Part shown: positions 7,208 through 13,812 of the stretch, piece after piece
How the letters are laid out: every line of letters starts with the position of its first letter
Numbering within the stretch: position 1 is the first letter of the stretch
Source: QGNO01 sp964493125
GTDB lineage: Bacteria; Chloroflexota; Dehalococcoidia; Lucifugimonadales; QGNO01
DNA length: 13,812 nt
Reading direction: 5' to 3'
Assembly: GCA_964493125.1 (NCBI GenBank)
Contig: CAZBMS010000039.1
Coordinates: 1-13,812 of the forward strand
The notes under the pieces: model-generated
Databases searched by the model: none
What the model saw: only the letters and a program-made list of their open reading frames with translations
Told to the model about the DNA's origin: nothing
Position numbers and translations under genes: made by a program

Positions 7208-7213
7208 TATAAT
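7208..7213 (+). promoter_or_regulatory. -10 element of the chrA promoter
   Basis: A perfect TATAAT lies 25 bases before the TTG start of chrA. Transcription would begin near 7220, leaving a short leader that contains the AGGGG at 7226-7230. No convincing -35 is seen 17 bases upstream (ACTAAG). Confidence 0.5.
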
Positions 7214-7238
7214 CGCTAATAAAAAAGGGGTCGGTCGG

Positions 7239-8426
7239 TTGAACCAAATGAGGCGGCTTTTAGAAGTACTCGCTGTAGCCACAAGGCTAGGATTAACCTC
7301 TTTTGGAGGTCCTATCGCACACCTTGGTTACTTCCATAACGAATATGTCACTAGGCGTAAGTGGCTCAATACACAAACTTACTCTGAGATAGTAGCACTG
7401 GCTCATTTTCTCCCAGGACCTTCAAGCAGCCAGGTAGGAATTGCCATAGGCATAACAAGGGCAGGGCTTATGGGTGGTGTATTTGCCTGGCTAGGTTTCA
7501 CTTTACCTTCTGCAACACTGTTAATTTTCTTTGCATACGGAATAAGCGGAGGTACAATTTCAGGAGCAACATGGCTAAACGGCCTGCAGGTGGTCGCTGT
7601 AGCAGTGGTAGCAGTGGCAGTTCTTGACATGGCAAAGAGACTCTGCCCAGATCGATCGAGGAAAACTTTCGCTATAGCTGCAGTGATCCCTATTCTATTT
7701 ATACCACACGTCATAACTCAAATATTGGTGATAGGCGCCGGAGGCTTACTAGGTCTATTTTTACTAAAGGATCGAAACAACGAAGTTATTAACAACTATC
7801 GGTTCCCGATAAATCGTTCTGTTGGGCTAATATCAATAATTGTTTTTTTGACACTACTATTAGGACTTCCCGTAATCCTGCAAGTAATTACACATAAGCC
7901 TCTCGAAATCTTCGACAGTTTTTTTAGATCAGGCTCATTGGTGTTTGGTGGGGGCCATGTGGTTTTGCCACTCTTAGAAGCTGAGGTAGTACCTAACGGA
8001 TGGGTGAGTAAAGAATCTTTTGCAGCTGGATATGCAGCTGCTCAAGCCGTACCAGGACCCCTTTTCACGTTTTCATCCTATTTGGGGGCCCTCATATCAA
8101 CTCCACATCCCAAATGGTTATTGGGAATATTGGCGACTTTTGCGATATTCTTTCCGTCGTTCCTTTTGGTAACAGCCACATTGCCGTTTTGGAACAAGGT
8201 ACGCGGCTCAAGAAGTTGCCAAAAAGCCTTAATGGGCATAAACGCAGTTGTTGTGGGTCTCCTGATTGCCGCTTTGTACGGTCTTTTAACTACAGTACAA
8301 CACCTAGATTCGCACTATTTCGGCATTGGGTTCATATCATTTTCTCTACTGGCTTTCTTTAAGTGCCCTCCATGGTCGGTTTTAGTATTCGCTATTTTAG
8401 CGAGTTACCTTATCGGTATACTTTAA
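7239..8426 (+). CDS. chrA: ChrA-family chromate/anion transporter (two-domain type)
   Basis: This is an inner-membrane protein of the CHR family, whose characterised members export chromate. At 395 residues it has the duplicated long form with about ten hydrophobic segments. The first half carries SFGGPIAHLGYF (21-32) and LPGPSSSQVGIAIG (58-71). The second half carries VFGGGHVVLPLL (235-246) and AVPGPLFTFSS (270-280). These are the paired FGG and PGP signatures of the family. The start is either TTG at 7239, eight bases after AGGGG, or the ATG at 7248, whose spacing from that site is too long; I prefer TTG. The hydrophilic linker at about 175-190 separates the halves. No chrB-like regulator is nearby, so a housekeeping anion role (sulfate or oxyanion) is possible. 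The family is certain; the chromate substrate is not. Confidence 0.9.
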   Translation: MNQMRRLLEVLAVATRLGLTSFGGPIAHLGYFHNEYVTRRKWLNTQTYSEIVALAHFLPGPSSSQVGIAIGITRAGLMGGVFAWLGFTLPSATLLIFFAYGISGGTISGATWLNGLQVVAVAVVAVAVLDMAKRLCPDRSRKTFAIAAVIPILFIPHVITQILVIGAGGLLGLFLLKDRNNEVINNYRFPINRSVGLISIIVFLTLLLGLPVILQVITHKPLEIFDSFFRSGSLVFGGGHVVLPLLEAEVVPNGWVSKESFAAGYAAAQAVPGPLFTFSSYLGALISTPHPKWLLGILATFAIFFPSFLLVTATLPFWNKVRGSRSCQKALMGINAVVVGLLIAALYGLLTTVQHLDSHYFGIGFISFSLLAFFKCPPWSVLVFAILASYLIGIL

Positions 8427-8511
8427 GCCTCAACATTGCAAAAAAACCAGGCTAGATATACCTCAATTGTGATAAAGTTAACGCCAATATTCCAAGAGCA
8501 GGAGAGCTCAG

Positions 8512-9099
8512 ATGTATAGCGGCACAAATCAAACAATTTTAATAGAAGCTATTATTCCAAAAAGCACCCCATTGGTTAACTTGGCAGTGGACGCCGTACT
8601 AATAGTAGGGTATGCCGCCCTTACTGGCCTGTCAGCTCAAGCAGCCTTCTACTTAAATCCAGCAGTCCCAATTACAGGACAAACTTTCGCAGTCCTTCTT
8701 TCAGGTGCAGCTCTTGGCAGTAAGCGTGCAACTGCCTCTATGCTGTTCTATCTTATGGCTGGGGTATCTGGGCTACCAGTTTTCGCACCCGAAGGCGTAA
8801 TAGCTGGAGCAAGTCGTGGCTACTTGCTCGGATTTGTTCTTGCAGCCGCATTGGTGGGGCATCTAGTTGAACGAGGCTGGGGCCGTAGCCTGATCAAATT
8901 GCTAGGAGCCATGTTTATTGGTGAATTAGCAATCTACGCAGTAGGGCTAACCTGGTTGGCATTCTACGTGCCATTGGACAAAGTACTTGAATATGGTCTC
9001 ATCCCTTTCATTCCAGGAGACGCGATAAAGATGGTACTTGCATCACTAACGGTACCATTAGCATGGGCAAGCATAAGAAAACTAAAAGGGAAAAATTAA
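8512..9099 (+). CDS. bioY: Biotin transporter BioY (substrate-binding S component)
   Basis: This small integral membrane protein of 195 residues binds biotin for uptake, alone or with an energy-coupling-factor module. Family signatures are present: VPITGQTFAVL (52-62), SGLPVFAP (86-93), SRGYLLGF (101-108) and the C-terminal IPGDAIKM (167-174). About six hydrophobic helices are visible. The start has AGGAG about eight bases upstream. It follows chrA by 85 bases and precedes upp by about 125 bases. No ecfA or ecfT ATPase/transmembrane partner and no biotin-synthesis gene lies in the window, so it probably relies on ECF components encoded elsewhere or acts alone. I see no convincing BirA operator upstream. 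The N-terminus of about 20 polar residues is a little longer than usual. Confidence 0.93.
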   Translation: MYSGTNQTILIEAIIPKSTPLVNLAVDAVLIVGYAALTGLSAQAAFYLNPAVPITGQTFAVLLSGAALGSKRATASMLFYLMAGVSGLPVFAPEGVIAGASRGYLLGFVLAAALVGHLVERGWGRSLIKLLGAMFIGELAIYAVGLTWLAFYVPLDKVLEYGLIPFIPGDAIKMVLASLTVPLAWASIRKLKGKN

Positions 9100-9213
9100 A
9101 CCAAAGCTCAGTCTCATTCGTAATAGTTTTTACACTCGACACTTATGCCGTTTGAAACTGATCCGCCTGAACTCATAGCCACTTAAATAAGCTGGCATCG
9201 TGTTACAACATAC

Positions 9214-9218
9214 AGAGG
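9214..9218 (+). promoter_or_regulatory. Ribosome binding site that decides the upp start
   Basis: AGAGG ends five bases before the in-frame ATG at 9224. The alternative GTG at 9200 has no such site and would add eight residues that the family does not need. Confidence 0.6.
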
Positions 9219-9223
9219 TTGTT

Positions 9224-9865
9224 ATGTCTGAAATCAACGAACCGGGTGTCAATGTTTCAACGCACCCTATAGTTAAAGACAAGCTCACTAAGCTTCGTTC
9301 AGTAGACACAGAATCTAGGAAATTCAGGGAGCTCGTCAGAGAAATAAGTTTACTATTAGCCTACGAAGCCACTAAGAACCTAAATACTAAGACCGTTTCA
9401 GTGACAACCCCGGTAGGGGAAACAGAAGGTTCTAGCCTTGGTGGATATGTAGGGTTAGTACCAATTTTACGGGCAGGGCTAGGTATGGTAGAGGGCGTAT
9501 GGGAGATGATGCCGGATGCTGTAGTATGGCACATTGGATTGCGCAGAAATGAACAAACACTTGAGCCCGTTCATTATTACGCAAACAAGCCTATTGAACC
9601 TGATGTTCAAGCATGCCTATTAATGGACCCAATGCTGGCAACCGGTGGCTCAGCCTCGGCTGCCTGTAATCTCCTAAAGTCTTGGGGAGTCAACCAAATT
9701 ATATACATAGGAATTATAGCTGCCCCTGAAGGAGTACGTCGCCTTAAAAAAGATCATCCTGAGGTGCCTATCTACCTTGCAGGCTTGGATTCACACTTAA
9801 ATGACCAAGGATATATTGTTCCTGGATTAGGTGACGCTGGGGACAGACAGTTCGGGACAGCCTAA
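9224..9865 (+). CDS. upp: Uracil phosphoribosyltransferase
   Basis: This cytoplasmic salvage enzyme converts uracil and PRPP to UMP. The 213 residues from ATG 9224 match the family's usual length of just over 200. Seen in order: VSTHPIVKDKLTKLR near the N-terminus; VPILRAGLGMVEG (80-92); IGLRRNEQTLEPVHYY (104-119); the PRPP-binding loop LLMDPMLATGGSASAA (132-147); and the C-terminal uracil-binding segment YIVPGLGDAGDRQFGT (197-212). All are intact. GTG 9200 is an alternative start but lacks a ribosome binding site. It is the last plus-strand gene of the chrA-bioY-upp run and may have its own promoter in the 124 bases before it, where I see no strong hexamers. It faces the convergent SDR gene with 13 bases between stops. 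Confidence 0.96.
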   Translation: MSEINEPGVNVSTHPIVKDKLTKLRSVDTESRKFRELVREISLLLAYEATKNLNTKTVSVTTPVGETEGSSLGGYVGLVPILRAGLGMVEGVWEMMPDAVVWHIGLRRNEQTLEPVHYYANKPIEPDVQACLLMDPMLATGGSASAACNLLKSWGVNQIIYIGIIAAPEGVRRLKKDHPEVPIYLAGLDSHLNDQGYIVPGLGDAGDRQFGTA

Positions 9866-9878
9866 TTAATGGTCATTG

Positions 9879-10973
9879 TCAGCTTTCAGTATTAGGATTG
9901 AATGCCCCACGCCAGTCGTTAGCTGAGCTTAACTCTGGGACAACAGGTTCCGGTATTGAGCTTACTACTTCATCGTGCCAATTCTTAGCAGAAGCTATTA
10001 GCTGATCCTCAATCCCATAATCCAAAGGATCCGCCATAAGTACCTGCATCTGGGCATGATCCAGTTTGCTCCAATTGTCTACCATCCACTTCGCAGATAG
10101 GGTCATTCCCACGTGCGGCTCGACAATGTCTGTATAACCCAAAAGCTTCTTCAAGCTATATATGCTTAACTGACTGGAACGCTCATTCGAATAGCCACCA
10201 GCCAAAGAGTAAGCCTTAGGATGCGATATATCAATTACTTCGAACTCATGATCCAACGCCTCTCCCACAATACGGATCGTGTCTTTAACCGTGTACCCTA
10301 CCTCATCTACAGAGTTGAAAATGTGCCCATCGCCTTCCGATTTATCACAACCTAAAAGAATCATGTGGGCTGCGTTATCAGCATAGCAAGTAAGTCTCAT
10401 TTGACTGCCGTCTCCAGGCACTATAATTTGCTTGCGCCCATCCAAAACCCGTTTAACGATCGACCACATCCATTGTCTAGGTGCCCGTGGTCCGTAAACT
10501 GAAGAGTAACGGAACATCACTGCTTTAAAATCGCCGTTGTTATGATGCTCCATCACGCGGCGCTCCGTATGCGCAATAGCAAAGCCATAATGATTAAGGT
10601 CTCTTTCTGTGTAAGTAGGAAAGTCCTCGGGTAAAGGCATTCCTAATCCGGCAGGAAAAGTCAAATGCTCCGGCCTGATATAACTAGGGCCTCCCGCTCC
10701 TACTAATTTTGGAGTACGCCCAGCAACGACGTCTGCAATATGTCTGAGCCTGCCATACATTGAGACGACTATATCCCAAGTCTTACCCTCCATATCTTTC
10801 TCAAAAGTCTCCTTGGTAAAAGGATCACCATGAAGGTGCTCAGCAACTTCTGGAAGGTCGTCCGGCTCATGGAACCCTCGATGGTACAAAGTTACCTGAT
10901 ACCCTCGTTGATGCAGCCCGTCAATTATCAAAGGTCCAGTAGGACCTGTGCCGCCTACTACTAAAGCTTTCAT
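9879..10973 (-). CDS. Atypical NAD(P)-binding SDR / epimerase-like protein
   Basis: This 364-residue protein has an N-terminal Rossmann signature, VVGGTGPTG (5-13). His32-Arg33 after the second strand favours NADP over NAD. Residues such as FRYSSVYGPRAPR (154-166) and VPGDGSQMRLTCYADNAAHM (185-204) follow the extended-SDR plan. At the expected active site the frame reads NHYGFAIAHTE (127-137): Tyr129 is present but position 133 is Ile, so the Tyr-xxx-Lys lysine is absent. It may be a non-catalytic or atypical SDR. The C-terminus, about residues 300-364, is longer than in simple epimerases. GGGAG about eight bases upstream supports the start. It stands alone on its strand, convergent with upp and divergent from the M1 aminopeptidase. 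No substrate can be named. It is only distantly like the SDR at 3926-4891. Confidence 0.85.
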   Translation of the reverse strand: MKALVVGGTGPTGPLIIDGLHQRGYQVTLYHRGFHEPDDLPEVAEHLHGDPFTKETFEKDMEGKTWDIVVSMYGRLRHIADVVAGRTPKLVGAGGPSYIRPEHLTFPAGLGMPLPEDFPTYTERDLNHYGFAIAHTERRVMEHHNNGDFKAVMFRYSSVYGPRAPRQWMWSIVKRVLDGRKQIIVPGDGSQMRLTCYADNAAHMILLGCDKSEGDGHIFNSVDEVGYTVKDTIRIVGEALDHEFEVIDISHPKAYSLAGGYSNERSSQLSIYSLKKLLGYTDIVEPHVGMTLSAKWMVDNWSKLDHAQMQVLMADPLDYGIEDQLIASAKNWHDEVVSSIPEPVVPELSSANDWRGAFNPNTES

Positions 10974-11042
10974 AATATTTACTCCCTAGTTACAGCTTAT
11001 AGCTCCAAAAATATAGCCTTAACACCGCTAGCTTGGACTGTC

Positions 11043-11068
11043 AAGGTACAACTAGTTTATGTTACCTT
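11043..11068. promoter_or_regulatory. Inverted repeat AAGGTA-N14-TACCTT between divergent genes (candidate operator)
   Basis: Perfect six-base arms (11043-11048 and 11063-11068) lie in the 138-base gap between the atypical SDR and the M1 aminopeptidase. The block overlaps a perfect minus-strand TTGACA (11039-11044) and a weak plus-strand promoter candidate (TTGGAC at 11033-11038, TATGTT at 11058-11063, 19-base spacer). A repressor here could block either side. The regulator is unknown. Confidence 0.35.
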
Positions 11069-11111
11069 AACCCGAATCACATTATGAACCGCATTTAAGG
11101 GGTGACTTCTG

Positions 11112-13700
11112 ATGACAACAAATGGCGATCGCGTAATATTGCCCGATAACGCCCATCCTTTACGATACAAGATCACACTAACTCCAGATCTTGAAAGATT
11201 CCTGTTTCATGGCGAAGAAACTATCGAAATTGAAATTACTAGAAACACTACCAGTTTATCTTTGAACTCCGACGATATAAAAGTTACTTCAGCATTAATC
11301 ACAACTTCAACAGGAGAAAAAAGAGAGTCAACAGCAACTACTTACGACAAGAATCGACAAACTGTAACTTTTAATTTTTCCGAATCACTGCCGATTGGAA
11401 AAGCATCTCTAGAACTAGTTTTCTCTGGTGAATTAAATGATCGTCTTCACGGTTTCTATCGAAGCACTTACGAAACTGCCCAAGGAGAAACTCGAATACT
11501 AGCAGCAACGCAATTCGAACCGACAGATGCAAGACGTGCTTTTCCATGCTGGGATGAACCCAATAAAAAAGCGAGGTTTCAAATAAGCCTTGTTATTCCC
11601 TCCGAACTCACTGCTGTATCCAATACTCCGATACTGAGCGATTTGCCTAAAGGACACGGAACTAAACAGGTCACATTTCATGAGACCCCTACAATGTCCA
11701 CCTATTTAGTGGCTTTTGTAGTGGGAGAACTTGAATCAATAGAAAATACTACATCTAACGGTACTTTGTTAAGAGTGTGGACTACACCTGGAAAATCAGA
11801 TCAAGGTAAATTCGCCCTGGAAATAACAGCCCGTCTTCTAGATTACTACAATGACTACTTCGGTGTTCCTTACCCGTTAGACAAACTTGATCACATTGCA
11901 ATACCAGATTTTGCAGCTGGAGCGATGGAAAACTGGGGAGCAATCACCTATAGAGAAGTAGCACTTCTTTTCGACTCTGAAAATTCGTCCCCACGGACAA
12001 TGCAACTCATTGCTGAAATAGTTGCCCACGAAATGGCTCATATGTGGTTCGGAGATCTAGTAACGATGGATTGGTGGGACGATTTGTGGCTCAATGAAAG
12101 TTTTGCGTCTTGGATGGCAACCAAGGCAGTAGACAGTTTATATCCAGAATGGGATCTTTGGACTCAATTTATCTCAACTGATGTAAATACAGGCTTAAGC
12201 CTCGATGGGCTAGAGAACTCTCATCCAATCAAGCAAGCAGTTAAAGATCCATCAGAAATCAATCAGCTATTTGACGCAATTAGCTATCAAAAAGGTGCTT
12301 CCATTCTACGAATGTTGGAGCAGTTTCTTGGCCCAGACAAGTTTCGGAAAGGATTACAAAAATATATCTTTGACCACACTTATGGAAATGCAACAGGTGC
12401 TGACCTTTGGAAAGCCATAGAGGAGGAAAGCGGCCAGCCGGTGATAGAGATGATGAACAGCTGGATAGATCAGGTAGGATACCCATATTTGCAGGTTAGG
12501 TTAAATCGAAAAGACCCTCAATCTATAGAAATGTCGCAAAACAAATTTCTATACTCTGGGCCGAGTAATGATCCCACATTATGGGAAATCCCAGTGACAG
12601 TCTCAATCGAAAATGAACCTGTTCCCGTCACCCTTGCAATGAACACTAGGAACAGCAATTTCGACCTTCAAAACGAAACTCGTAAAGCTGATTGCTGGAT
12701 AAAGGTAAATTCAGGGCAGACTGGTTTTTACAGAGTCATGTATGAACAACATGAACTAGCTCTGCTGAGACGCGGTGTAAACGACCGAATTCTACCAACT
12801 GCCGATCGGCTAGGACTTCAATCTGATGCATTTGCTCTATCTAAAGCAGGCTTCATCCCAGTTACAGATTTCTTAGACCTCGCAGAAGCCTATATACATG
12901 AAAAAGAGTACGCTGTATGGTCCGATCTTGCCTCAAACTTGCAGGGTATTGGATTACTAATTTCTGAAGAGCCATTTTACGATGATTACAAAAAGTTTTG
13001 CAGGATCCTTTTTAGCAAAATAACAAACCGTGTCGGATGGGACAAAAGTCCCAATGAAAATCACCTTGGAACACTCCTACGTAGTACCGTTTTGTCTTCC
13101 ATGGCTATATTTGACGACCCGGAAACACTCGAGTTGGGACTAGAAAAGTTTCACAAATATCTTGAAGATCCAAATTCACTGTCACCAGATTTACGGAGTA
13201 CGGTTTTCTCTTCGGCAGCCAGATCAGGTGACGTAAACACATATACTTCTATAAAAAGACTGTTTAATGAGGCTAATCTTCAAGAAGAAAAAATACGCCT
13301 TCTTGTTGCATTATCCAACTTTAAAGACACTAGCCTGTTAGAAAAAACCGTAGAGATGGCCCTTTCAAAAGAAGTGCGCTCGCAAGACAGCGTGTCATTA
13401 GTAAATATTTTGGCTGCAAATCCCGTACAAGGCAAACATATAGCTTGGGAATACGCAAAAACGAATTGGGAAGAATTTGACCGTCGATATGGCGCGGGGG
13501 GATTTGCGATGATGCGATTGGTCCAGATTGCTGGTAGATTTACCACTCCAGATCAGTTGAAGGACGTAGAAGCTTTTTTCAAAGAACACCCTACACCGTC
13601 AGCAAGTCGAACTGTGGAGCAGTCACTGGAAAGAATCTCTCTCAATATAAAATGGCTACAGAATAACAGAGAGTCTATGTCTGAATGGTTGAAAAAGTAA
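11112..13700 (+). CDS. M1-family zinc aminopeptidase (PepN/ERAP1-like)
   Basis: This 862-residue metallopeptidase removes N-terminal amino acids from peptides. The N-terminal beta-sandwich domain includes QFEPTDARRAFPCWDEP (134-150). GAMEN (270-274) binds the substrate amino terminus. The zinc site is HEMAH (306-310) followed by 18 residues and Glu329 in WLNES, exactly the M1 spacing. Tyr392 in ISYQKGA is the expected transition-state tyrosine. The C-terminal half (about 500-862) fits the helical ERAP1_C-like domain. No signal peptide is seen, so it is probably cytoplasmic. The start has TAAGGGGTGA 8-15 bases upstream, a near-complete Shine-Dalgarno. It is transcribed alone, divergent from an SDR gene. 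No terminator hairpin is visible after the stop. M1 assignment is secure; exact subfamily and specificity are open. Confidence 0.96.
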   Translation: MTTNGDRVILPDNAHPLRYKITLTPDLERFLFHGEETIEIEITRNTTSLSLNSDDIKVTSALITTSTGEKRESTATTYDKNRQTVTFNFSESLPIGKASLELVFSGELNDRLHGFYRSTYETAQGETRILAATQFEPTDARRAFPCWDEPNKKARFQISLVIPSELTAVSNTPILSDLPKGHGTKQVTFHETPTMSTYLVAFVVGELESIENTTSNGTLLRVWTTPGKSDQGKFALEITARLLDYYNDYFGVPYPLDKLDHIAIPDFAAGAMENWGAITYREVALLFDSENSSPRTMQLIAEIVAHEMAHMWFGDLVTMDWWDDLWLNESFASWMATKAVDSLYPEWDLWTQFISTDVNTGLSLDGLENSHPIKQAVKDPSEINQLFDAISYQKGASILRMLEQFLGPDKFRKGLQKYIFDHTYGNATGADLWKAIEEESGQPVIEMMNSWIDQVGYPYLQVRLNRKDPQSIEMSQNKFLYSGPSNDPTLWEIPVTVSIENEPVPVTLAMNTRNSNFDLQNETRKADCWIKVNSGQTGFYRVMYEQHELALLRRGVNDRILPTADRLGLQSDAFALSKAGFIPVTDFLDLAEAYIHEKEYAVWSDLASNLQGIGLLISEEPFYDDYKKFCRILFSKITNRVGWDKSPNENHLGTLLRSTVLSSMAIFDDPETLELGLEKFHKYLEDPNSLSPDLRSTVFSSAARSGDVNTYTSIKRLFNEANLQEEKIRLLVALSNFKDTSLLEKTVEMALSKEVRSQDSVSLVNILAANPVQGKHIAWEYAKTNWEEFDRRYGAGGFAMMRLVQIAGRFTTPDQLKDVEAFFKEHPTPSASRTVEQSLERISLNIKWLQNNRESMSEWLKK

Positions 13701-13811
13701 CCTCCCATCAGTTTCTTCAATCCATAGCCATATCCATATCAGATCAGTTACTTCAAAGGGTCGATCTATACACTCGATCTTAAACCCAACATAGTCAATA
13801 GGTATTTCGAA
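13656..13811 (-). CDS. Possible C-terminal end of a minus-strand gene entering from the right (low confidence)
   Basis: Reading inward from 13811 on the minus strand, one frame stays open for 51 codons until TAG at 13656. It begins FEIPIDYVGFKIEC and contains a Trp-rich DLIWIWLWIEETDG stretch. The composition looks protein-like. If real, its end would overlap the 3' end of the M1 aminopeptidase by 45 bases, more than the other convergent pairs here. A frame this long can arise by chance and no family is recognised. The alternative is that 13701-13812 is simply intergenic. Confidence 0.3.
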   Translation of the reverse strand, partial: FEIPIDYVGFKIECIDRPFEVTDLIWIWLWIEETDGRLLFQPFRHRLSVIL

Positions 13812-13812
13812 G

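Noticed and set aside
7599..7616. Two tandem copies of the 9-base unit GTAGCAGTG
   Set aside because: It encodes a Val/Ala-rich transmembrane stretch of ChrA and is explained by codon repetition there.
8426..8453. AGCCT...AGGCT stem after chrA as a terminator
   Set aside because: The stem is only five base pairs with a long loop, and the A-rich run lies in the loop rather than a U-tract after the stem.
8466..8490. Possible BirA or BioR operator before bioY (TTGTGATAAAGTTAAC region)
   Set aside because: There is no second inverted arm at BirA spacing and no match to the BioR palindrome.
1..13812. Defence island, prophage, toxin-antitoxin, CRISPR or biosynthetic cluster
   Set aside because: All well-supported genes but the partial lipoprotein belong to recognised metabolic, transport or peptidase families. 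No nuclease, integrase, repeat-spacer array or small paired genes were seen.

Overview
The window is a stretch of ordinary bacterial chromosome, moderately AT-rich (my impression from reading it). It is densely packed with genes on both strands and has no gap longer than about 240 bases. I see no rRNA, tRNA, CRISPR array, insertion sequence, integrase or phage gene. The mix of genes fits a free-living aquatic heterotroph: an AcsA-type acetyl-CoA synthetase, an RraA/HMG-aldolase-like protein, two SDR-family proteins, a long-type NhaA, ChrA, a lone BioY, a UPRT and an M1 aminopeptidase. A marine Chloroflexota of the SAR202 kind is my best guess. That is inference from gene content and style, not something the sequence proves.

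Layout, left to right. Minus strand 1-2425: acetyl-CoA synthetase, then a translationally overlapping secreted lipoprotein that runs off the left edge. Plus strand 2652-3929: a fold-type I PLP aminotransferase, divergent from acsA across about 226 bases that hold a good sigma70-type promoter and inverted repeats. Minus strand 7003-3926: RraA-like protein, NhaA, and an extended SDR epimerase. The SDR ends in a stop-on-stop overlap with the aminotransferase. Plus strand 7239-9865: ChrA transporter, BioY and uracil phosphoribosyltransferase, divergent from rraA across a 235-base AT-rich control region. Minus strand 10973-9879: an atypical SDR. Plus strand 11112-13700: an M1 zinc aminopeptidase. 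A possible minus-strand reading frame enters from the right edge.

Functionally, AcsA, BioY, UPRT and the aminopeptidase point to scavenging of acetate, biotin, uracil and peptides. NhaA fits life in a sodium-rich medium. RraA and the two SDRs suggest catabolism or modification of hydroxy-, keto- or sugar-type substrates that cannot be named from sequence.

I looked for an undescribed system and did not find a convincing one. The points most worth a second look are: the uncharacterised lipoprotein coupled to acsA; an RraA homologue with two changed active-site-region residues; an SDR without the Tyr-xxx-Lys lysine; a probable leaderless nhaA transcript; and operator-like inverted repeats in three divergent intergenic regions. 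Two start codons (aminotransferase and upp) are placed downstream of the longest open frame because the Shine-Dalgarno sequence supports the internal ATG.
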